Part shown: piece by piece, positions 29,707-39,003 of the stretch
Layout of the letters: every line of letters starts with the position of its first letter
How positions within the stretch are numbered: the first letter of the stretch is position 1
From: Limisphaera sp.
GTDB taxonomy: Bacteria; Verrucomicrobiota; Verrucomicrobiia; Limisphaerales; Limisphaeraceae
Assembly: GCA_025057755.1 (NCBI GenBank)
Contig: JANWVC010000008.1
Coordinates: forward strand, 124,001-188,000
DNA length: 64,000 bases
Direction of reading: 5' to 3'
The notes under the pieces: model-generated
What the model was told of the DNA's origin: nothing
The model's database searches: none
The model's input: the letters and a program-made list of their open reading frames with translations, nothing else
Translations under genes and position numbers: made by a program

Positions 29707-30874
29707 GGAAACTCTGTGCCTTTAACATTCCACGAAGCTTTTTGGCAGGCAAACTTTTGTCGCACTGGGGCCTTTTGTTTGCGCTTTGCAAAGCCCCTTG
29801 GAGGGAGCCGGCTGGCCGAAACGTTATCCGGGTTTGAAGCCGAGCGGATGCGTTGAGGTTGCCCCAGCCAGGGGCTCCCAGTCAGCAAGACAGAGGCGAA
29901 GGATCAGCACCGCACTGCGGTGGCCCAGGTGCCGGGAAAAATCCACAGTCTGTCGACCCTGGGTGACGTAGCGATATCTCTGCTTGCTTGGGGTTCGGCA
30001 CTGTTTCGGCCGGAATGAGCGCAACTGTCGGCGCGCCTCTCAGCCTGCAGTGAATCATTTCATAGGGAAGGTAAGTACCGAAGATTGCATTCACTGCGTC
30101 GGTCGCAGCGGCGTGGGGATGGCCATGATTCGCCGATGCGCGGAGGAGCCAGCTGTGTTCACAAGTGGTGGGCACGCAGTGGATGGCCGACTCTAGACAA
30201 CCATTGGGCAGGACTGTGAATTGTGGTGGGTTCGGGCGCAGGATGGATTCGCTTTGAAAGCCGTGCCCACCGGCAGACGTGCCAGATCGCTGCTGGGTGG
30301 GGGAGCTGAATTGTGCGCGCTGCCGGGGCCTGTTTTGGACGTGGGCTGGACTTTGGGGCCCGCCCGGGGAGAGTGTCTGGATTGAACACTCGCGGGTGCT
30401 AAAAAATTTCACGATCCGACCGGCCGATTTGCATGGTGAATCCGCTGCGGCAACTTAGTGGGGCTTGGGTGGCTCACGCAGGGCCGATTCCTTGGAGAAC
30501 TTGGATCGGGTCTGCTTGACGGGACACGCAGGTATCATAAAGGTGACGGGCTGTGGGTATGGATGTCCGTGAAAGGGCATGCCCGAGCCAAGCGTCCTGT
30601 TGTCGCAGGGTGCTCTTGGTCGTCATGCTCGTACTGGGGAGGGGGTGTGGAGCTCGGCAAGGGCATTGGACGGATTTCGCATAATGTTGGAGGCTGCGAT
30701 GCTCATGATTGTGGGAGGGGGTTTGCCTGTAAGCTGCGCGCTGACGTTTCCGGGGCGGTTCCCAAGTGTTTGGTGGCCCCTGGAACGCGAGTGCTCCAAA
30801 ACCGGGCGCGACCAGCATTGAGGTAAAGCAACGCAGTTGGGGCCGACTTAGGTCATGTAAGGAGGTAGGCGGGC

Positions 30875-33292
30875 ATGAAGGTGCAGGAAATCCTAGTGTT
30901 GCTTGCTGTAGGCATGCCTGTGGCCGGTGTCCCGGTTTTGGCGTGGCTGGGCCCGCGGCTGGGGCGATGGGTTTCAGGGCTTGCGTTGCTGTTTCCTGTG
31001 GTATCGACCGGGGCGGTGGTGGGAATGGCCTCCGGGATGGCGCCGGGGATGCGGCATGTGGTGGAGTGGGCGTGGATTCCCAGCCTGGACCTGCCGCTGT
31101 CTTTTCTGGTGGACGGTCTGTCCGTGTTTTTCGGGCTGATTGTGTGCGGAGTGGGGGTCCTGGTGTTTTATTACTCGCACCAGTATTTCCATGGCCGTCA
31201 TCTGCATCTGGCGCGGTATTATAGCTATCTCACGCTTTTCATGGCCTCGATGTTGGGCACGGTTTTTTCGAATCACGTGCTGTTATTGTTCATCTTTTGG
31301 GAACTTACGGGGCTGGCGTCGTTTTTGCTGATTGGTTTTGATCACACTGAGGAAGCATCGCGCCGCGGTGCGCGCAGGGCTTTGTTGGTAACGGCGGGCA
31401 CGGGTTTGCTCTTGATGGTGGGGCTGATCGTTTTGGGCGAAAACGCGGGCAGTTATCGCTTGGACACTTTGTTGGCGGCGTCAAACACCTGGGCTGCCAA
31501 AGACGGGTTGAACATGGCATTTTTGTTGGTTGCGCTGGGGGCATTTGGCAAATCGGCTCAGGTGCCGTTTCATTTCTGGTTGCCGGGCGCCATGGCGGCG
31601 CCCACGCCGGTCAGTGCCTACTTACACTCGGCCACGATGGTCAAACTGGGTGTGTTTCTGGTGGCCAGGCTCTTTCCGATTTTTCAAGGCTCAGACTGGT
31701 GGATGCCCCTGCTGACCGTGGTGGGCTTCACCACGTTGTGGTTGGGGACGACTCTGGCGCTTTTGTCTCATGACTTGAAGATGATCCTGGCGTTTTCCAC
31801 GGTGAGCCAATTGGGCTATCTGATCGGCAGTTATGGGTTGGCTGAGGCGGGAGGTATTGATGCGGACTATCTGCACATTTTGAACCATGTGTTTTACAAG
31901 GGGGCCCTTTTCATGCTGGTGGGGGTGGTTGATCATGCAGCGGGCACACGAGATCTGCGCGAATTGGGAGGCTTATGGCGGCGGATGCCGGCCGTGGGTG
32001 TGATTTTTGCGATCGCGGTGGCCACCATGGCTGGCATGATCGGCACGACGGGCTTTGTGAGCAAAGAGATCCTCTTCAAGGAAATTTTCGCAGTGATGAA
32101 GACCCATGGGGCGCTGGGTTTCTATGCCGCGATGGCCGTGTTTGCGTCCTCGGTTTTGAAGGTGGCGGTTTGTGGCCGGATGCTCTGGGGTGTCTTTTTC
32201 GGCCGGGAACCAGCGGCGATTGGGCAGCGATTTCATGTGCCCGCGCCGGCGTTTATAGCGCCGCCCGCGGTATTGGCCGGAGCTGCATTGCTCTTTGGAT
32301 GCATGCCCACCTTGCTCGAAGGGGCGCTCGATGCCTGGAGTGTCACAGGCTTGCACGCCGGCGGTCGCGGTGAACTGGCGATCTGGCATGGATTGACGCC
32401 GGAACTGGGCGCGAGTGTGGCGGTTTTGTTGGCCGGATTTGGCCTGTTTGCTTGGGGTTTGCGAACCGGGTGGCGGTGGGCTGAGTTACCGGGGTCTCTA
32501 CAGTGGGACCTGCTTTTCGAGCGTGGGATGGACCGTTTCAGCACATTTTGCAAGGTTTGGACCTCGTGGACGGGGGCAGAGCACCCGGCGCGGTTTTTGC
32601 TTATCAGCTTGAGCGCGGTTGCCATGCTCACAAGCAGCATGGTGGTGGTGTATGTGCCGGAATCGTTTTGGTCGGCTCTTTTGACCGGTGAACTAGTTCA
32701 ACCACCGCCGGACCCGCTCCGCATGGCGACTGCTGCCCTGGTAGCCATGGGGGCTTTGGGACTGATTGGACTACGATCGTGGACGGCTCAGGTGATCTCG
32801 CTCTCTGTATCCGGTTTTTTGTTGTGTTTCTATTACGTGTTGTATCACGCGCCGGACCTAGCATTGACACAGATTTTGGTGGAGACAGTCAGTCTGATTC
32901 TAATTTTATATGTGCTGGCGCGTTTCCCCCGCTCCGCTCAGCGAGGCGAAGAGATGGCCGTTGAAAGTACGGCAGAGCGTCTTTGGAAGGGTTTCGTAGC
33001 CGTGCTCATGGGCGGCTCGATCGTGGCACTTCATATTTGGGTGCTGGCTCCTGGCGGCATGGAACGGGTAGGGCCGCTCTTTGTGGAACATACCGTAGCC
33101 CTGGCGGAAGGTGCCAATGCGGTCAACACCATCTTGGTAGATTTTCGGGGGTTTGACACGCTGGGAGAAATCGCCGTGCTGCTCGTTGCCATGTTGGGCG
33201 TGGTCGGTTTGTTGATGCGGTATAAGCGGACGCCAGCGGAGTTTCGAGAGGGTCCGTTGGGGCCGCCCGGTTATGGAATCCATCATAATTGA
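30875..33292 (+). CDS. mrpA: Na+/H+ antiporter Mrp subunit A
   Basis: FIFWELTGLASFLLIGFDH..KSAQVPFHFWLPGAMAAPTPVSAYLHSATMVKLGVFLVARL..HILNHVFYKGALFMLVG; C-terminal NTILVDFRGFDTLGEIAVLLVAMLGV. Confidence 0.93.
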   Translation: MKVQEILVLLAVGMPVAGVPVLAWLGPRLGRWVSGLALLFPVVSTGAVVGMASGMAPGMRHVVEWAWIPSLDLPLSFLVDGLSVFFGLIVCGVGVLVFYYSHQYFHGRHLHLARYYSYLTLFMASMLGTVFSNHVLLLFIFWELTGLASFLLIGFDHTEEASRRGARRALLVTAGTGLLLMVGLIVLGENAGSYRLDTLLAASNTWAAKDGLNMAFLLVALGAFGKSAQVPFHFWLPGAMAAPTPVSAYLHSATMVKLGVFLVARLFPIFQGSDWWMPLLTVVGFTTLWLGTTLALLSHDLKMILAFSTVSQLGYLIGSYGLAEAGGIDADYLHILNHVFYKGALFMLVGVVDHAAGTRDLRELGGLWRRMPAVGVIFAIAVATMAGMIGTTGFVSKEILFKEIFAVMKTHGALGFYAAMAVFASSVLKVAVCGRMLWGVFFGREPAAIGQRFHVPAPAFIAPPAVLAGAALLFGCMPTLLEGALDAWSVTGLHAGGRGELAIWHGLTPELGASVAVLLAGFGLFAWGLRTGWRWAELPGSLQWDLLFERGMDRFSTFCKVWTSWTGAEHPARFLLISLSAVAMLTSSMVVVYVPESFWSALLTGELVQPPPDPLRMATAALVAMGALGLIGLRSWTAQVISLSVSGFLLCFYYVLYHAPDLALTQILVETVSLILILYVLARFPRSAQRGEEMAVESTAERLWKGFVAVLMGGSIVALHIWVLAPGGMERVGPLFVEHTVALAEGANAVNTILVDFRGFDTLGEIAVLLVAMLGVVGLLMRYKRTPAEFREGPLGPPGYGIHHN

Positions 33293-33298
33293 AGGCTC

Positions 33299-33877
33299 AT
33301 GAGCCAGCCTCGCAGTTACATCTTGATGTTGGTGGCCAAGGTGCAGTTCTTCGTGTTGAACTTGTTTGCGCTATATCTTTTGTTGCGAGGCCACCATCTT
33401 CCAGGCGGCGGATTCATTGCCGGATTGGTAGCGGCCAGTTCGATTTTGTTGTTAAGTCTTGCCGTGGGTTGGGAGGAGATTCACCGAGTTTTGCGCATCG
33501 ATCCCGCCGGGTTGGCGATCCTCGGATTGGTTGTGGCAAGCCTAGCGGGCCTGTTAGGTTGGCTTGGTGGGAGGCCGTTTTTGGAGCATTTTACGGTTCA
33601 TTTGGAGTTCCCTCTCTTGGGTGCGGTCCATGTCGGCACACACTTGCTTTTTGACATGGGGGTTGTGCTGGTCGTGTGTGGGATGACATGCAAGGTGCTT
33701 TTTGTGATGGGTAAGTCCACAGAGCGATTGCGGCATTTGGTGGAATTGGATCTTAGGCGATACGCGGCTCCGGTAGAGGAACCAATTGAGGCGGAGCCTC
33801 CGCCGAATCCAGCGCTGTCCCCCGAGGAAACAAACTCTGGACGATTCGAGGAGGGCAGGGATCATGCAACTGGATAG
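33299..33877 (+). CDS. mrpB: Na+/H+ antiporter Mrp subunit B
   Basis: FALYLLLRGHHLPGGGFIAGLVAASSILLLSLA..LLGAVHVGTHLLFDMGVVLVVCGMTCKVLFVMG. Confidence 0.92.
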   Translation: MSQPRSYILMLVAKVQFFVLNLFALYLLLRGHHLPGGGFIAGLVAASSILLLSLAVGWEEIHRVLRIDPAGLAILGLVVASLAGLLGWLGGRPFLEHFTVHLEFPLLGAVHVGTHLLFDMGVVLVVCGMTCKVLFVMGKSTERLRHLVELDLRRYAAPVEEPIEAEPPPNPALSPEETNSGRFEEGRDHATG

Positions 33878-34220
33878 TGCCTTGTTAACTGGAGTTCTCT
33901 TTGGAACGGCCACCTGGTTGATCCTGCAGGGCAGTTTTGTGCGCATTTTATTTGGTTTCATTTTGCTGAGCCATGCAGTCAACCTGCTCGTGTTAACCAT
34001 GTCGGGCGAACCGTCTGGCAAACAGGCGCCGCTTGCCACGGAGTCCGGTCCATGGGTGGATCCGCTGCCGCAGGCGATGATTCTCACAGCCATTGTGATT
34101 AGTTTTGGGGTGACGGCTTACCTGGTGGGGTTATTGTACCGGCTCTTTTTGGATCACGGGACGACACATGCCGGTTCCTTGTATGCCGGCGATTCCACCG
34201 AGCATGAGAAGACCAAATGA
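33864..34220 (+). CDS. mrpC: Na+/H+ antiporter Mrp subunit C
   Basis: MQLDSALLTGVLFGTATWLILQGSFVRILFGFILLSHAVNLLVLTM..DPLPQAMILTAIVISFGVTAYLVGLLYR; overlaps mrpB and mrpD. Confidence 0.92.
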   Translation: MQLDSALLTGVLFGTATWLILQGSFVRILFGFILLSHAVNLLVLTMSGEPSGKQAPLATESGPWVDPLPQAMILTAIVISFGVTAYLVGLLYRLFLDHGTTHAGSLYAGDSTEHEKTK

Positions 34221-35893
34221 ATCTGGTGGCGTTGCCCATCCTTTTGACCTTAAGCACGGCCCTGACGACGCTCGTGTGGCGGCGGCCGTCCACGGCTCGT
34301 CGAGGGTTTGTCCTGGGATCGGTTGTGGCTCAATTGGGGGTTGCCACGTGGTTGGTCTTCGCCAGTTGGACGAAGGGGCCGTTGGTCATGCTGATGGGCA
34401 ATTGGGGTGTACCGTGGGGCATCGTGTTCGTGATTGATCTGTTTTCTGCCATCATGCTTTGGCTGGCGGCTGTTACCGTGTTGGCGGGTTTGCTGTACGG
34501 CTTTTACGAGCTTCCCGTGCGGTTGGAACATCCGTTGCGGTTGCCACTGTTGCAATTTCTGGCCTTTGGCATACACGCATCGTTCTGCACGGGCGATCTG
34601 TTTAACCTTTTTGTCGCATTTGAAGTGATGTTGATTGCCTCTTATGCGTTGTTAACTTTGGAGGCGGACAATTGGGATATCAAACAGGCGTTTCCCTACG
34701 TGGCGATCAACCTAGTGGGCAGCACGCTGTTTCTGGGTGCTGTGGGCTTGGTGTATGGATTCTTGGGCACGTTGAACTTTGCGGATCTTTCGGAACGTGC
34801 AGATTCGCTGGCTGGAGATCCTCGGCTGACGATGCTGGGGACTTTGCTCCTGATGGTGTTTGGCATCAAAGCGGGCTTGTTTCCTTTGTATTACTGGTTG
34901 CCCCATAGTTATCCCACGTTGCCGACCCCGCTGGCTGCGATTTATTCGGGGATGCTGACCAAGGTGGGGATTTATGCGATGGTGCGGCTCCTGGGGACCG
35001 TGTGGCCTCATGAGCGGACGCTTCTGCATGAGGGGCTGGCGTGGGTTTCGGGATTCACCATGTTGGTGGCTGTGATCGGAGCCATTTCGCGGAATTACAT
35101 TCGCGGTATCTTATCTTTCCATATACTGAGCCAGGTGGCGTTCATGACGCTGGCGGTGGGGTTTTTTACTCCTTGGGGAGTTACGGCCGCGATATTTTAC
35201 ATCATGCATCATATTATAGTGAAGTCCTCACTGTTTTTGATCGGCGGCGTGGGTGCGTGTCTGAATCGCACGGACGATCTGGCACGCATGGGGGGGCTGT
35301 GGCGGGTGGCACCGGGGTTGGGCGTGTTGTTCTTGTGTCAGGCGCTGTCTCTGGCGGGTTTGCCTCCATTGAGCGGCTTTTGGGGCAAGTATTTGATTGT
35401 GGTGGAGGGTTTGCGGTTGAGGGAATACGTGCTTGTGGGGGCGTCGGTGGTGGCCAGCCTCTTAACCCTTTTCAGCATGATCAAGATCTGGATGGCTGCG
35501 TTTTGGACGGAGCCTTCCCATTCGGTGGTTCATGCAGAGGATCCGCGGTGGCGGCCGATGACCCGGGTCGTGGGTGCGATGACGGTGCTGTCGCTGGGGA
35601 TCGGCCTGGGCGCGGAAGGGGCTGTCCAATTGGCAGCACGTGCGGCACAAGGGGTGTTTAATCGAGAAGCGTATCGGCAAGCCGTGATGTCGGCTCGGGG
35701 GAAAGAGGTCTTTCATTTTGGTCCGGCGCAGGAGGAGACAGCCCGACGGATGCGCCCGGAGCATGCCTCTTCGGGGCAACTGGGAGCCAAAGGGGGGGCG
35801 AGGTCGCCAGGAGACTTCCAGAGCGAAGGCCACCGAATTGTGGGGGCGTCGGGTCGAGAGCCCGCGTGCCGCACGTTGGATAAGGGAACCTGA
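34217..35893 (+). CDS. mrpD: Na+/H+ antiporter Mrp subunit D
   Basis: HASFCTGDLFNLFVAFEVMLIASYALLTLEAD..GIKAGLFPLYYWLPHSYPTLPTPLAAIYSGMLTKVGIYAMVRLLG; ATGA overlap with mrpC. Confidence 0.94.
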   Translation: MNLVALPILLTLSTALTTLVWRRPSTARRGFVLGSVVAQLGVATWLVFASWTKGPLVMLMGNWGVPWGIVFVIDLFSAIMLWLAAVTVLAGLLYGFYELPVRLEHPLRLPLLQFLAFGIHASFCTGDLFNLFVAFEVMLIASYALLTLEADNWDIKQAFPYVAINLVGSTLFLGAVGLVYGFLGTLNFADLSERADSLAGDPRLTMLGTLLLMVFGIKAGLFPLYYWLPHSYPTLPTPLAAIYSGMLTKVGIYAMVRLLGTVWPHERTLLHEGLAWVSGFTMLVAVIGAISRNYIRGILSFHILSQVAFMTLAVGFFTPWGVTAAIFYIMHHIIVKSSLFLIGGVGACLNRTDDLARMGGLWRVAPGLGVLFLCQALSLAGLPPLSGFWGKYLIVVEGLRLREYVLVGASVVASLLTLFSMIKIWMAAFWTEPSHSVVHAEDPRWRPMTRVVGAMTVLSLGIGLGAEGAVQLAARAAQGVFNREAYRQAVMSARGKEVFHFGPAQEETARRMRPEHASSGQLGAKGGARSPGDFQSEGHRIVGASGREPACRTLDKGT

Positions 35894-35909
35894 AAGGAGG
35901 GTCGGAACC

Positions 35910-36389
35910 GTGTCCCTATCTTATTTGAATGTTGGGTTGGCCTTACTTTGGGTTTTGTTGACGGGTCAGGCCACGCTTAGTGCGTTGGCAATCGGGTATG
36001 GCATGGCGTTCATGTTATTGGCCCTTATGCAGCCATTGTTTCCTGAGTCCCGCTATGTAATGCGGGTCGTGGCGGGGTTGAAATTCGCCGGTTTGTTATC
36101 GTGGGAGTTACTGGTCGCCAATGTGCAGATTGCTCGGGCGGTTTTGTGGCAAAGAAAGGAGAATCTTTGGCCCAATTTTGTGACATATGATGTCACGGGA
36201 CTGAGGCCGGGAGAGATTTTCTTATTGAGCCATTGTATTTCATTGACGCCCGGTACGACGACCGTGGAGGTAAGCGACGATTTTCGAACCTTGGTTTTAC
36301 ATGTATTTGACGCGCGGGATCCGGAGGCGGTGCGGTTGGGTATTGATCGGCGACTGAAGGAACCAATTCTGGCTTTTACCCGAGGATGA
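35910..36389 (+). CDS. mrpE: Na+/H+ antiporter Mrp subunit E
   Basis: GTG start after aaaggagg; LSWELLVANVQIARAVLW..LLSHCISLTPGTTTVEVSDDFRTLVLHVFDARDPEAVR. Confidence 0.92.
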   Translation: MSLSYLNVGLALLWVLLTGQATLSALAIGYGMAFMLLALMQPLFPESRYVMRVVAGLKFAGLLSWELLVANVQIARAVLWQRKENLWPNFVTYDVTGLRPGEIFLLSHCISLTPGTTTVEVSDDFRTLVLHVFDARDPEAVRLGIDRRLKEPILAFTRG

Positions 36390-36697
36390 AGCTGGTTTTT
36401 TGGCTGAGCTGGGTGATGTTGGGGACTGCGGTGCTGGCCGCAGTGTGGCGCTTGTGGCGGGGGCCGACCGTCGTGGATCGGATGTTGGCCTTTGATCTGA
36501 TTGCGACATGTGTCGTGGCTTGGATCGCCATCCTGTCGTTGCAAGCCCAATCCGAACTGTTTGTAGAACTAATACTTGTGTACTCGTTATTAGGCTTTCT
36601 AACGACAGTGACACTGGCGCTGTATTTACATTCAACGATTCCCCGACGTTCAGCGGAGACTCGGTCATCCAGCGAAGGAGATCTCGAAAATGATTGA
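36386..36697 (+). CDS. mrpF: Na+/H+ antiporter Mrp subunit F
   Basis: WRLWRGPTVVDRMLAFDLIATCVVAWIAILSLQAQSELFVELILVYSLLGFLTTVTLALYL; overlaps mrpE by ATGA. Confidence 0.9.
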   Translation: MKLVFWLSWVMLGTAVLAAVWRLWRGPTVVDRMLAFDLIATCVVAWIAILSLQAQSELFVELILVYSLLGFLTTVTLALYLHSTIPRRSAETRSSSEGDLEND

Positions 36698-37064
36698 GTG
36701 GATCACAGGGGGCTTGCTGTTGGCAGGGGTTGCGTTGATGCTATTGGCTGCGGTGGGTTTGTTGCGGCTGCCGGATTTTTTGTGTCGTTCGCATGCAGTT
36801 GCCAAAGCGACCACGCTGGGGATTGCGTTGATTCTGCTTGCGGCGGCTTTGCGGGCGGAATCAGAACCTGGCCGGGTCAAGCTGTTGTTGGCGATGTTGT
36901 TTCAATTGGGTACGATTCCAGTGGCTGGTCATGTGATGGGTTTGATTGCGTATCGCAAGAACCTGCCCAGATGGCGGGAACGTCCGATCGCGGATCACCG
37001 CGGTTCGAATCTTGCCGACACTGGCAGCGGCGCATCGTCAGCGGATGGCTTGCGGGCTCACTGA
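36690..37064 (+). CDS. mrpG: Na+/H+ antiporter Mrp subunit G
   Basis: LLLAGVALMLLAAVGLLRLPDFLCRSHAVAKATTLGIALILLAAAL; overlaps mrpF. Confidence 0.9.
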   Translation: MIEWITGGLLLAGVALMLLAAVGLLRLPDFLCRSHAVAKATTLGIALILLAAALRAESEPGRVKLLLAMLFQLGTIPVAGHVMGLIAYRKNLPRWRERPIADHRGSNLADTGSGASSADGLRAH

Positions 37065-37303
37065 GTTCCAGTCCTGGCTACTTTGCGGCCTTTTGTCCCA
37101 TGGGGTCCGTTGGATGGCAGAAACAACGCACGGCGAAGGGACGAACGAAGGGTGGGATCGGACAAGTTAGGAATCATCCAGGGGCCTGGTCGCCTAGACA
37201 GGAAATGTTCATGGACCGTTTTCAGCCAGGGTCAGGGATTGTGTGAGTTTCCAGCAGGAAATCCCTTGCCAGCGGAAGGCGGCTTCATCATGTTGCAAGC
37301 CGC

Positions 37304-37555
37304 ATGGAGTTGCCTGAGCACCCAGTAACGTTGACGCCGGAGCAGGTGGCAGAACTCAATCGCAAGCTGTCCGCCATGCGGCACGACGTTAACAATTATC
37401 TTTCGTTAATGATGGCAGCCGTGGAGATGATCCGCTTGAAGCCCGAGGACGCGTTTCGACGGCTGGCCACCCTTGTGGAGCAGCCGCCGCGGATCTCTCG
37501 CGCACTGGCGGAGTTTTCCTCCGAGTTTGAGAAGATGCTGGGCATTCGGCGTTGA
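37304..37555 (+). CDS. Orphan histidine-kinase dimerization-like small protein
   Basis: 83 aa: LNRKLSAMRHDVNNYLSLMMAAVEMIRLKPEDAFRRLATLVEQPPRISRALAEFSSEFEKML; H-box-like RHDVNNYLSL with no ATPase domain. Confidence 0.55.
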   Translation: MELPEHPVTLTPEQVAELNRKLSAMRHDVNNYLSLMMAAVEMIRLKPEDAFRRLATLVEQPPRISRALAEFSSEFEKMLGIRR

Positions 37556-37658
37556 AGGGATGGCGTGAAGCGGATGCGGGTTGCGCCTGCTGCAGAGGGC
37601 TGGAGCCGCGGCGGAAGAGGCAGGAGGGCTTTCCTGGAATGACTGCATGCGAACGTGA

Positions 37659-38651
37659 TCAGGAGCACGGCTTTGGCTGACCCACGACCGGTGCGCGTTC
37701 GAGGAGCGTGCAGACGGCGCCGAAACGAATTCCTCGCGTGCTGAAGCGCCACTCCGGCACCTGCAGGATGCAGGTGAGTTGCTCGTAAATGACAGCCCCG
37801 GTGAGAATGATGTCAGCTCGTTCTTTGGGCAGGCCGGGCAGCTTGTGTCGTTGCTCCAGCGAGAGGGACCAAAGCCGTTTGACCTGGGCGGTAATGTCCT
37901 CGGGCGACATGCGAACGGCTTCGATTCGGTTTCGGTCCCAGGTTGCCATTTGCAGGAGGATTCGGGCCAACGTTACGGCCGTGCCGCCGACAGCCACTGT
38001 GATCGGGGGCTGTCTTTCGGGATTCTGTGGGTTGGCGGGTTCAAAGTACGAGCGAATGTGTGCGTGCAGGGCTGGGTTTAGCACTTCGCGAACGTGTTGT
38101 TGGGTGCGAGAAAGGTCGGCGAGCGTAGGCGGATCCGGAATGCGCTCCAGCTCCCAAAGTCGCACCGCTCCCAGAGGATAGCTTTCGCATACATGGACAG
38201 TCGGTCCCTGGCCAATGAGGAGCTGCGTGCTACCGCCGCCCACTTCAACGACTGCGAGCAGAGCATCTGCCAACTCAGGATGCGTGCGCACTCCCTGGTA
38301 AGCCCAATGGGCCTCTTGAAGGCCGCTGATGACCTCGACATGGAGGCCGGTGGCTGTTTCGAGGGCCCGGACGAGGGCCTCTTGGTTCCGCGCCTCTCGC
38401 GCGGCGCTGGTGGCAAAGAGACGAATATAACCGGCACCCGCGGCGCGAGCGCGGACGATCAGTTGTTGCACGGCTTCTACGGTCCGGGCGATGGCCCGGG
38501 GTTGGAGTAGGCGATCCGGGTAGAAGCCCTCGCCAAGACGGGTCTGAATCCCCAACTCCAGAATCGGATGCAGCGGCGGACCTGCGTCCACTACCAACAA
38601 CTTTACCGAGTTAGTGCCGACGTCGATGGCCGCTGCTCGTAAGGACGCCAT
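37659..38651 (-). CDS. Ppx/GppA-type exopolyphosphatase/phosphatase
   Basis: MASLRAAAIDVGTNSVKLLVVDAG..YIRLFATSAAREARNQ..VVEVGGGSTQLLIGQG..AVGGTAVTLARI..RADIILTGAVIYEQL. Confidence 0.9.
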   Translation of the reverse strand: MASLRAAAIDVGTNSVKLLVVDAGPPLHPILELGIQTRLGEGFYPDRLLQPRAIARTVEAVQQLIVRARAAGAGYIRLFATSAAREARNQEALVRALETATGLHVEVISGLQEAHWAYQGVRTHPELADALLAVVEVGGGSTQLLIGQGPTVHVCESYPLGAVRLWELERIPDPPTLADLSRTQQHVREVLNPALHAHIRSYFEPANPQNPERQPPITVAVGGTAVTLARILLQMATWDRNRIEAVRMSPEDITAQVKRLWSLSLEQRHKLPGLPKERADIILTGAVIYEQLTCILQVPEWRFSTRGIRFGAVCTLLERAPVVGQPKPCS

Positions 38652-39003
38652 GGGCCGATTATCGGGGCAGAACGAGGGTTGTCCCAAGTCCTTTTCTGTT
38701 ACGAGTTCGTGGCGGTGTTGTTTGAACTTTCTGCAGATGTGCTTTGGAGTACGGACACAAGGACATCCGTTGCACATAAGGCGTTGCGGCACGGAATTGA
38801 GGCGTTGGAACCGCCTGTGACGAGAACGGGCGGGTTAACGAATCGTTTTCTGGACAGCGGGATTGAACCGTTCCAAACTATCGAACGATGCGAAAGTGAC
38901 GGAATCCCCTGCCTGACTGCCCTCTGGGTGTCGGAGAGTTCCGCCGCCTGCTTTGTGGGAGCGGTAAGGTGGACTGGCATTCGCAGGGAACAAGCTCGTT
39001 GTT

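Noticed and set aside
30458-30830. Small ORFs upstream of mrpA
   Set aside because: No consistent motifs or translation signals; several frames overlap with equal quality.
37001-37020. tRNA T-loop-like ggttcgaatc
   Set aside because: Lies inside mrpG coding sequence and has no acceptor or anticodon stems.
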